Shown: positions 57,462 to 64,000 of the stretch, one piece after another
Layout of the letters: the number at the start of each line of letters is the position of its first letter
Numbering within the stretch: position 1 is the stretch's first letter
Assembly (NCBI RefSeq): GCF_010868145.1
Contig: NZ_JAAGUY010000019.1
Span: forward strand, 55,905-119,904
Origin: Nocardia cyriacigeorgica
GTDB taxonomy: Bacteria; Actinomycetota; Actinomycetes; Mycobacteriales; Mycobacteriaceae
Direction of reading: 5' to 3'
DNA: 64,000 nt
The notes under the pieces: model-generated
Seen by the model: the letters and a program-made list of their open reading frames with translations, nothing else
The model's database searches: none
Told to the model about the DNA's origin: nothing
Made by a program: the position numbers and the translations under genes

Positions 57462-58877
57462 ATGAGTACCGCAGTCGTGGTCGGTGGTGGACCGAACGGG
57501 CTCGCCGCGGCCGTCACTCTCGCCGCCGAAGGCGTACAGGTCACGGTCTTCGAGGCCACCGATGAGATCGGTGGCGGCGTCCGCTCTGGCGAGGCGATCG
57601 TGCCGGGCCTGCTGCACGATCACTGCGCCGCCATCCATCCGATGGCCGTCGGATCCCCGTTCCTGACCGGGCTCGGCCTCGACCGCTACGGGCTGCACTG
57701 GCGGTGGCCGGATATCGACTGCGTGCACCCGCTCGACGACGGCCGTGCCGGAATACTGCACCGCTCGGTCGACGACACCGCGGCCGGTCTCGGTGCCGAC
57801 GGCGCCAGGTGGCGCGCGGCCTTCGCGCGTCCGGCGGCCCGATTCGATGCCCTCGCCGAGGACATCATGGGACCGCTGCTACGCCTGCCGCGGCACCCAC
57901 TGACACTCGCTCGATTCGGGACTCCCACCGTGCTACCGGCCTCGACGGTGGCGCGGTGGTTCCGGACCGACGAGGGCAGGGCACTGTTCGGTGGTGTCGC
58001 CGCGCACACGTTCCGGCCGCTGCACCATCCGATGACGGCCGCGATCGGCATGGGCATCATCACCGCGGGTCACCGGCACGGGTGGCCGGTGGCCGAAGGC
58101 GGTTCGCAGGCCATCACGGATGCGCTCGCCGCATTGTTGAGTGATCTGGGCGGCAAGATCGAGACCGGCGCCCGGATCCGCTCGGCATCGCAGCTGCCCG
58201 CGGCGGATATCACGATGTTCGATCTCGAACCCGGTGCGGTCGCAGGCATTCTCGGTGACCGGCTCCCATCGCGCGTTGCCCGCGCCTACCGCCGATTCCG
58301 GCATGCACCCGGCGCATTCAAGGTCGATTTCGCCGTCGAGGGCGGCGTGCCCTGGACCAACCCGGCCGCACGGCGAGCGGGCACCGTGCATCTGGGTGGC
58401 GACTACCACGAGGTGGCGGCCACCGAGCGCGACGTCCACGCAGGCCGTATGCCGCAGCGCCCCTTCGTGCTCGTCGGCCAGCAGTACCTTGCCGACCCGC
58501 AGCGTTCCGTTGGCGATGTCCACCCGCTGTACGCGTACGCTCATGTGCCCTACGGCTACACCGGGGACGCCACCGAGGCGATCATCACCCAGTTCGAACG
58601 TTTCGCCCCCGGCTTCCGCGACCGAATCATCGGCACGTCGGTGCGATCCACGACCGAGATGTACACCTACAACGCCAATTTCGTGGGCGGCGACATCATC
58701 ACCGGCGCCAAAGACATCCGTCAACTCGTGTTCGGCCCCCGCATCGCGCCGAACCCGTACCGGGTGGGCATTCCGGGAATGTACATCTGTTCGGCGGCGA
58801 CGGCCCCGGGGCCCGGTGCGCACGGGATGTGCGGGTACAACGCGGCGCAGGATGCGTTGGCTCGTCTCGAACGGTGA
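57462..58877 (+). CDS. FAD-dependent oxidoreductase of the phytoene desaturase type
   Basis: 471 residues from ATG 57462 with GAGAGG upstream; an in-frame GTG at 57414 is less likely. The dinucleotide site AVVVGGGPNGLAAAVTLAAE is at the N-terminus, followed by VFEATDEIGGGVRSGEAIVP. The C-terminus carries the second FAD motif IPGMYICSAATAPGPGAHGM, CGYNAAQ. This is the NAD(P)/FAD-dependent crtI/PYROXD2-like group. It follows the DUF3556 gene after 139 bases, so it may belong to the same lipid-related set. Confidence 0.88.
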   Translation: MSTAVVVGGGPNGLAAAVTLAAEGVQVTVFEATDEIGGGVRSGEAIVPGLLHDHCAAIHPMAVGSPFLTGLGLDRYGLHWRWPDIDCVHPLDDGRAGILHRSVDDTAAGLGADGARWRAAFARPAARFDALAEDIMGPLLRLPRHPLTLARFGTPTVLPASTVARWFRTDEGRALFGGVAAHTFRPLHHPMTAAIGMGIITAGHRHGWPVAEGGSQAITDALAALLSDLGGKIETGARIRSASQLPAADITMFDLEPGAVAGILGDRLPSRVARAYRRFRHAPGAFKVDFAVEGGVPWTNPAARRAGTVHLGGDYHEVAATERDVHAGRMPQRPFVLVGQQYLADPQRSVGDVHPLYAYAHVPYGYTGDATEAIITQFERFAPGFRDRIIGTSVRSTTEMYTYNANFVGGDIITGAKDIRQLVFGPRIAPNPYRVGIPGMYICSAATAPGPGAHGMCGYNAAQDALARLER

Positions 58878-59036
58878 AGACAGTGGTCCGGCACACCGAA
58901 TTCCAGGGCCGGGCGGGCATTCGGAACGGAGGGGGATCCCACCTGTTGCCACAGGTGGTAAGCCTGCGGGCGGGGCTATCGTCGTCGGCGTTCGGATGCT
59001 CGGTAAGCCTCTGGTTCTGAATGGGTGTGTTCGCAG

Positions 59037-60017
59037 ATGCAAACGGTGGATCACGTGTCGTTCTCGAATTTCATCCTTGACCACGGCGGCGTCGCCGGGG
59101 CGGCACGCCAGCGTCTCGCGCGTGCGGCGGATCTGCCGGAATGGGTGCTGGCCAGCGGCGACACCATGGTGCCGAGCGCTCACCAGCTGCGCCTATGGGA
59201 GCTGGTCGAATATCAGGTGGGCGACCCGGACGTCGCGTTGCGTATCGGTCGAATCAACACCATGAGCCGATTCGGGATCCACGACTATCTGTTCGGCACC
59301 GCACCAACACTGGGCGGGGGGCTGGCGCTATCGGAGCATTACGCCGACCTGATCACGACCAATATCGGCTTCGCCATAGCAGGCGAATCCGAAGACGTGG
59401 CCAACGCCGACGTTCGGCTGCTGAACGGGCACGGACGCGGTCAGCAGCTGGCCATGCAGTTCGCGCTCGCGGCGGTGGTGACGCGAGCACGAAACGCGAC
59501 CGGTCGCGATATTCACCCGGTCCGGGTGCGCTTCCGGCAGTCCGCGCCGCGGCGGCGCAGCGGATTCGTTGAACTGTTCGGCACCCGCCGGATCGACTTC
59601 GGTGCGCCCACCGACCAGATCACCTTCCGTACCGCTGATCTGGCTCTTCCGATGCGAAATGCCGATCCCGTACTCGCCGAGATCCTGCGCCGTTACGCCG
59701 CGGCACAGCCGCCGCCGCGCCGGCTGGAGATCACCTGGACCGGTCAGGTGCACCAGGTACTGCTCACGCTGCTGGGCGATGGCCGGGTGACGATCGATCG
59801 CGCGGCCCGGTACATGGCCACCAGCACACGCAGCCTGCAACGTCGACTTGCCGACGAAGGAACGACCTGGACCCGCGAGCTCGATCGTGCACGAAGTGCC
59901 CTGGTGGAGCAGCGCATACATAGGGGGCGGCACGAGAGCCGGGACTCGCTGGCCGAGCAGGTGGGGTACTCGGATTCGGGGGCTCTGCGTCGTGCTCGGC
60001 GGCGGTGGTCGACGTAG
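59037..60017 (+). CDS. AraC-family regulator with shortened C-terminus
   Basis: 326 residues from ATG 59037 (GTG 59025 also possible). The N-terminal domain of the OruR/ArgR-like type covers about 20-205 (RIGRINTMSRFGIHDYLFGT). The C-terminal HTH (about 240-326) reads RVTIDRAARYMATSTRSLQR, RLADEGTTWTREL, then SLAEQVGYSDSGALRRARRR, W and a stop two residues later. Intact relatives continue for about 10-15 residues (FRRWxGxxPxxYR), so the last helix is cut and the Phe of RAFRR is replaced. Activity may be affected. Confidence 0.85.
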   Translation: MQTVDHVSFSNFILDHGGVAGAARQRLARAADLPEWVLASGDTMVPSAHQLRLWELVEYQVGDPDVALRIGRINTMSRFGIHDYLFGTAPTLGGGLALSEHYADLITTNIGFAIAGESEDVANADVRLLNGHGRGQQLAMQFALAAVVTRARNATGRDIHPVRVRFRQSAPRRRSGFVELFGTRRIDFGAPTDQITFRTADLALPMRNADPVLAEILRRYAAAQPPPRRLEITWTGQVHQVLLTLLGDGRVTIDRAARYMATSTRSLQRRLADEGTTWTRELDRARSALVEQRIHRGRHESRDSLAEQVGYSDSGALRRARRRWST

Positions 60018-60263
60018 TAGCGGGGGCGGGTCCGCCGCCGAACGATCGCGCCACCCACCGAGCGAATCACGCCATATTGGTGCGACCCGCTGGCATGCGG
60101 GGTACGAGCCTTTCGGCACGTCAACACGGTCAATAGTCGGCACGGCCGCCATTGACCGACCTGTCGGCGCCATCCCGCAGCCGCTGCGCGGGCCGAATCC
60201 GCTGCCGCATACTGCGTCCCGTCGCGCGGCCGCGAGACAGAGCGATCCGAGGAGGGCGAGTGG

Positions 60264-61451
60264 ATGAACGAAACAACCAACGGTGCGCAGGCAGCGGGGG
60301 TGTTGTCCGGAGCAGTGAAGCTGGGCGGTCATGTACTGGCCGAGAGATTCTTCCGGCGCACCGATGCCGAGATTCCGATGAAGGCAGACGAAGTCGACGC
60401 CGCTTGGCTGACCAAGGTCTTGGCATCCGGTCATCCAGGGGCGGAAGTGGAATCGTTCGACATCGCCGAGGCCACCAGCGGCACCACGAGCCGATGGAAG
60501 GCGACGGTTCGCTATAACGACGTAGGCCGCGCCGCGCAGCTGCCCGTGCATCTGTTCGCCAAGACGACGCTGACATTCACCCAGCGGCTGACGCAGTATC
60601 TCGCACACGCGCTCCCGGGCGAACCCGGCTTCTTCCAGCATCTTCGACCGGTGCTGGATATCGAGGCGCCACACGGTTACCTCGGCACAGCCGATGTGCG
60701 CACCGGCCGGTCGATTACGCTGCTCGAGGACGTCGGCGTCACTCGGCAAGCCCGCTTCTGCACTCCGCTGGACCGTGTCACTCATGAGCAGATGCAGGAC
60801 CTGCTCGGCAATATGGCTCGCTGGCATGGCCACTACTGGGAATCGCCAGAGCTGGTCGCGCGTGACTGGCTGAAAACGCCCGGCGCCCATTTCCGCAATT
60901 TCGACCGCCTCCTCGGCATGCGGAAGCGGGCCCGCGTCGGGCTGCGACGTGCCCCCGAGCTCGTGCCGGAAAGTCTGCCACCCGTGCAGGACAAGCTCTA
61001 CGAGGCCTGCGGCCGGTCACTGCGGATCGCCGAGGAATCCCCGCACACTCTGCTGCACGGCGACCCACATATCGGCAACGCCTACGTGTGCGCTGACAAC
61101 AGCATGGGTTTCACCGATTGGCAGCTGGTCATGCGCGGCAGTTGGGCCTTCGATGTGGCCTACACGATCACCTCCGGGTTGCAGGTGGAGGATCGCAGGG
61201 CCTGGGAACGTCAGCTCATCGCGTTCTATATCGACCGCCTGCATGCCGGGGGAGGGCCCGCTCTTACCTTCGACACGGCCTGGCTCGCCTACCGGCAGCA
61301 ATGCCTGTACCCCTATTTCGCCTGGATGATCACCATCGGCCGCAGTGCGCTCATGCCCGAATTCCAGCCCGACGAGATCTGCCGTGCCATCGTGCATCGC
61401 ACCGCCACCGCGATCATGGATCTGGATGCGCTCGGCGCCGTCAACGGGTAG
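60264..61451 (+). CDS. Aminoglycoside phosphotransferase-fold (APH-like) kinase
   Basis: 395 residues from ATG 60264 with GAGGAGGG upstream. The kinase-like core has the ATP-side segment RWKATVRYND and HLFAKTT, the Brenner motif LLHGDPHIGN (about 262-271) with the catalytic Asp, and GFTDWQLVMRG in place of DFG. It belongs to the DUF1679/ecdysteroid-kinase-like branch often found in mycobacteria near lipid and steroid genes rather than to true antibiotic-resistance enzymes. The substrate is unknown; a resistance role should not be assumed. Confidence 0.85.
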   Translation: MNETTNGAQAAGVLSGAVKLGGHVLAERFFRRTDAEIPMKADEVDAAWLTKVLASGHPGAEVESFDIAEATSGTTSRWKATVRYNDVGRAAQLPVHLFAKTTLTFTQRLTQYLAHALPGEPGFFQHLRPVLDIEAPHGYLGTADVRTGRSITLLEDVGVTRQARFCTPLDRVTHEQMQDLLGNMARWHGHYWESPELVARDWLKTPGAHFRNFDRLLGMRKRARVGLRRAPELVPESLPPVQDKLYEACGRSLRIAEESPHTLLHGDPHIGNAYVCADNSMGFTDWQLVMRGSWAFDVAYTITSGLQVEDRRAWERQLIAFYIDRLHAGGGPALTFDTAWLAYRQQCLYPYFAWMITIGRSALMPEFQPDEICRAIVHRTATAIMDLDALGAVNG

Positions 61452-61867
61452 CGAATAGGTCGTGACCGCTCGGATCGCGGTCCGCCCGGACCTCGACGTC
61501 GACCCGGTCATCGTCGATTGCGCCCCGGCGCGCCGGCGGCGATGGCCGAAGCCGCGGTCGGCGTCGAGGTCCAGGCTCTCGACGTCCCGCGGCCCCTTCG
61601 CGTTGTGTGCCCGAACAGTCAACGCGGTCGTCGGAACCAAGGACATCGAGTGTGTGATGTCAACGATGCGCCCGCGGCGAAAGCGAATCACGCGTAGTGG
61701 ACTACTCGTTCAGGCCGACCACCCCACGCAGGTCGACAGCCGATGGTTCTCGGAACAGGTATGGGACGGGAGGTGGCGGTCTCCGATGATCGGTGACGTC
61801 TGTCGTCGGACCATGGCGACTCGGTGAGCATCGCCTCGTCGAACCGGCCGCGATGCTGTCGATGGTT
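61452..61867. other. Intergenic region with one hairpin; no gene seen
   Basis: About 415 bases between the phosphotransferase and the convergent tetR gene. GACCGC-tcggatc-GCGGTC (61464-61482) is a possible terminator. The open frames on both strands are arginine-rich and not protein-like; the segment may be decayed sequence. Confidence 0.4.
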
Positions 61868-62491
61868 CTAGCAGCCGAGACCCAGTAGTTTGTCCGCCAT
61901 CTTGCCCAAATCGTCCAGGTATGACGCCTGCGCAAGCGGATCGCCGTCGCGCCGCGACAAGATTCCGTAGGTGATTGCGTAGCTGAGGGTTTCGGCGATC
62001 ACGTGGGCCGACGCGACGGGCCGGATTCGTCCTGCGCGGGTTTCGCGGTCGAGGTAGCGGGTGAAGCGGCGGATGGGGCGGTCGGTGATTTCGGCGGCGA
62101 TGCCGGCGACGCGGGGGTCGACGGCCCCGCGTTCGTCGATCAGGCGCAGGAGTGGGCCTGCGTCCAGGACGGCGGCGGCGACGGATTCGAAGGTGGCACG
62201 CAGCATCGTTCGGGGGTCGTCGTCGGGGAGTTCGGGTTCTTGGGCGGCCAGGAAACTGTCGCGGGTGCGGGCGGCGAGGGCGAGGAAGATCTCGTCCTTG
62301 GAGGCGAAGTAGACGTAGAGCGTCGCTCGGGAGACGCCTGCTTCGGCGGTGATGTCGGCGACGGTGGTGTTGTCGTAGCCGCGTGCGTCGAACACTCGCG
62401 CGGCGGCGTCGAGGAGTGCTCGGTGACGATCGGTATCGGATCGTTCGCGCGCCTCGCGCACCGACCAGCTGGACTGGGTCACGCAGCCCAT
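61868..62491 (-). CDS. TetR-family regulator of the biotin carboxylase gene
   Basis: 207 residues from ATG 62491; the open frame continues upstream through the palindrome but is unlikely to be coding. The TetR HTH lies at about 20-65: RALLDAAARVFDARGYDNTT, VADITAEAGVSRATLYVYFA, SKDEIFLALA. The ligand domain ends in ASYLDDLGKMADKLLGLGC. The start codon lies inside a perfect 40-bp palindrome shared with the divergent carboxylase gene, so it is almost certainly autoregulated and represses the carboxylase until an acyl-CoA or related ligand appears (inference). Confidence 0.9.
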   Translation of the reverse strand: MGCVTQSSWSVREARERSDTDRHRALLDAAARVFDARGYDNTTVADITAEAGVSRATLYVYFASKDEIFLALAARTRDSFLAAQEPELPDDDPRTMLRATFESVAAAVLDAGPLLRLIDERGAVDPRVAGIAAEITDRPIRRFTRYLDRETRAGRIRPVASAHVIAETLSYAITYGILSRRDGDPLAQASYLDDLGKMADKLLGLGC

Positions 62492-62527
62492 CGTCGTTGA
62501 CATTGACGTCAATGTCAACGACGATGG
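62488..62527. promoter_or_regulatory. Perfect 40-bp palindrome between tetR and the biotin carboxylase
   Basis: All 20 base pairs match, centred between 62507 and 62508; the core is GTTGACATTGAC followed by its complement, and the outer arm is CCATCGTC/GACGATGG. It covers the tetR start codon (62491-62489) and ends five bases before the carboxylase ATG (62532). TTGACA occurs on each strand within it, so it may also hold both -35 elements. A classical TetR operator is 15-20 bp; this length suggests two dimers or an additional role. Confidence 0.85.
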
Positions 62528-62531
62528 CGGC

Positions 62532-64000
62532 ATGGATGTCGTCGTGGCGAACCGGGGCGAGGTTGCCGTCCGAATCATTCGCGCCGCTCGTGAGCGTGGG
62601 TTTCGCACCCATGTTCTGCATGTCGAGGCGGAAGCCGAGTCGCTGGCGGTCCGGTTGGCCGATCACGCGGTGCAACTCCCCGGCGACGGCGCCGCTGCAT
62701 ACCTCGACGTCGAGGCCGCCGTGCAGGCGGCGCTCACCGCCGGCCGGGGCGCCCTCGTTCATCCCGGCTACGGATTCCTCAGCGAGAGCGCGGATCTGGC
62801 GAGTGCGTGCGCGGCATCGGGGCTGACCTTCGTCGGCCCGTCCCCTGCGGCGCTGCGCATCTTCGGTGACAAAGTGGCGGCACGAGCCGCGGCGGAAAAG
62901 GCCGGCGTGCCGGTGCTGCCCGCGACTCTGACGGCGAACCCGGCCGATATCGCGGAATTGCTGGAGCGACACCCTGATGGCGTGATGGTGAAAGCCGCAG
63001 CGGGAGGCGGCGGACGCGGTATGCGGATGGTGCACGAGCCGAGCGAGGTGCACCCGGCATACGAACGCTGCCGTGCTGAAGCCCTGAGTGCATTCGGCGA
63101 CTCCGCCGTCTATGCCGAGGCGCTCATCTCCGACGCGCGACATGTCGAAGTGCAGATCGTCGCCGACGGTACGCACGCGGTCGCCCTCGGTGATCGTGAC
63201 TGCAGTGTGCAGCGGCGCCATCAGAAGCTCATCGAGATCGCGCCCGCGCCGACCCTGGACTCGGCCTTGCGTGCACAGCTTCATCGCCATGCGGTGCAGC
63301 TGGCCGAATCGGTGGGTTGCCGCGGTGTGATCACGGTCGAATTCCTCGTCGCCGATGATGCGGGATGGTTCCTCGAGGTCAATCCCAGGCTGCAGGTCGA
63401 GCACACGATCACCGAGGAAGTCACCGGTGTCGACCTGGTGGGTATCCAGTTCGACCTCGCGCTCGGCCACGATCTCGCCGACCTGGATCTGGGCCATGAG
63501 CCGCGCGGATACGCCGTGCAGGCCCGGGTCAATGCCGAACTCGTCGGAGCAGACGGAGAACTGCTGCCGACCAGCGGCACCATCACCCAGTTCTCGGCGC
63601 CCACCGGCACCGGCGTCCGAGTCGACACCGCATGCCATGTGGGTATGCGGCACGGCACTCGATTCGATTCGCTGCTGGCGAAGGTGATCGCGCGCGGCCC
63701 CACGTTCGATACCTCGGTGCGCCGCTGCTCGGACGCACTCGCCGAAATGATGGTCTCCGGCGTCGACACCAATAGCGCTGTGCTTCGCGCGGTCCTCGAT
63801 GCACTGGAGGGCCCGGTGCCCACCTCGTGGTTCGGGCAGAACATCGGCGAACTCCTCAACCGCGCAACTGATTACGCGTCACCGTCTGCCGACGACCAGC
63901 AGCAGGACTCCGTCGAACTCGGCGCAGACGACTGGGTGGTGCGTTCGCCGATGGGCGCAACCGTGGTGACCATGGCAGAGCCCGGCACGGTGCTACCCGC
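62532..64000 (+). CDS. Biotin carboxylase subunit (acyl-CoA carboxylase alpha), incomplete at window end
   Basis: 489 codons are visible from ATG 62532 and the frame is open to the end. The start MDVVVANRGEVAVRIIRAAR is typical; further motifs are HPGYGFLSESA, the ATP-grasp loop KAAAGGGGRGMRMV, EALISDARHVEVQIVAD, QRRHQKLIEIAPAP and the catalytic FLEVNPRLQVEHTITEEVTG. From about residue 475 VVRSPMGATVVTMAEPGTVL begins a biotin carrier domain, whose biotinylation site (MKM) lies beyond the window. It carboxylates biotin for an acyl-CoA carboxylase. Whether a carboxyltransferase domain is fused behind it cannot be seen. Confidence 0.92.
   Translation, partial: MDVVVANRGEVAVRIIRAARERGFRTHVLHVEAEAESLAVRLADHAVQLPGDGAAAYLDVEAAVQAALTAGRGALVHPGYGFLSESADLASACAASGLTFVGPSPAALRIFGDKVAARAAAEKAGVPVLPATLTANPADIAELLERHPDGVMVKAAAGGGGRGMRMVHEPSEVHPAYERCRAEALSAFGDSAVYAEALISDARHVEVQIVADGTHAVALGDRDCSVQRRHQKLIEIAPAPTLDSALRAQLHRHAVQLAESVGCRGVITVEFLVADDAGWFLEVNPRLQVEHTITEEVTGVDLVGIQFDLALGHDLADLDLGHEPRGYAVQARVNAELVGADGELLPTSGTITQFSAPTGTGVRVDTACHVGMRHGTRFDSLLAKVIARGPTFDTSVRRCSDALAEMMVSGVDTNSAVLRAVLDALEGPVPTSWFGQNIGELLNRATDYASPSADDQQQDSVELGADDWVVRSPMGATVVTMAEPGTVLP

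Noticed and set aside
60264..61451. Aminoglycoside resistance gene
   Set aside because: The APH-like fold is of the DUF1679 branch; nothing supports an antibiotic substrate.
1..64000. CRISPR arrays, tRNA, rRNA, phage structural genes or an integrase
   Set aside because: None was seen on reading the window; no direct-repeat arrays, no tRNA cloverleaf and no integrase-like protein.

Overview
The window looks like a chromosomal segment of a mycolic-acid actinomycete, most likely Nocardia. The evidence is high G+C codon use, frequent GTG/TTG starts, GTGA/ATGA stop-start overlaps, an antigen-85-type mycolyltransferase, a CYP125-type steroid C27 monooxygenase with a KstR-like operator, a lipoprotein class A beta-lactamase with a divergent LysR regulator, and Scr1/DUF397 regulator pairs. 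No tRNA, rRNA or CRISPR array was seen.

Layout. 0-6.6 kb: a DGPF (YCII) protein with an ECF42-type sigma factor, a secreted GH5 endoglycoceramidase-like enzyme, two membrane-anchored extracellular proteins in one operon, and a small secreted protein. 6.6-9.3 kb: an operon of four small genes divergent from an Scr1-type HTH regulator and a DUF397 protein. 9.4-14.8 kb: an accessory island. It holds a frameshifted monooxygenase, two pieces of an XRE regulator, remnants of IS5- and IS701-type transposases, and between them an intact, A+T-richer reverse transcriptase gene of the unknown-group/defence type. An ATPase-nuclease gene behind a 41-bp near-palindrome follows. 15-25 kb: redox and regulatory genes (NmrA-like SDRs, AraC, HxlR and MerR regulators, an AlaA-type aminotransferase, an extradiol dioxygenase) and a ClpC-like AAA+ unfoldase lacking the ClpP-docking loop. 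25.2-27.1 kb: a decayed two-component system fused by deletion to the tail of a serine hydrolase. 27-42 kb: an MscS channel, PhoD, the beta-lactamase/LysR/serine hydrolase group, CYP125, a nitronate monooxygenase-like gene, an esterase, and an unusual signalling pair: a membrane histidine kinase beside a protein that joins a Ser/Thr kinase, a receiver and a LuxR HTH. 42-48.8 kb: mycolyltransferase, pirin, and an IclR-linked group with Old Yellow Enzyme and NTF2-fold proteins. 48.8-49.7 kb: a graveyard of three gene remnants. 49.7-51.8 kb: a second ECF42/DGPF pair with the same promoter geometry as the first, and a 48-residue DUF1059 protein. 51.9-61.5 kb: a probable catabolic or lipid region (cyclase, PucR-type regulator, acyl-CoA ligase, DUF3556 membrane protein, FAD oxidoreductase, AraC regulator, phosphotransferase). 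61.9-64 kb: a TetR regulator divergent from a biotin carboxylase that runs off the window, with a perfect 40-bp palindrome across the divergent starts.

The strongest candidates for something new are the reverse transcriptase island, the kinase-receiver-HTH hybrid with its histidine kinase, and the two long palindromes (13319-13359 and 62488-62527).
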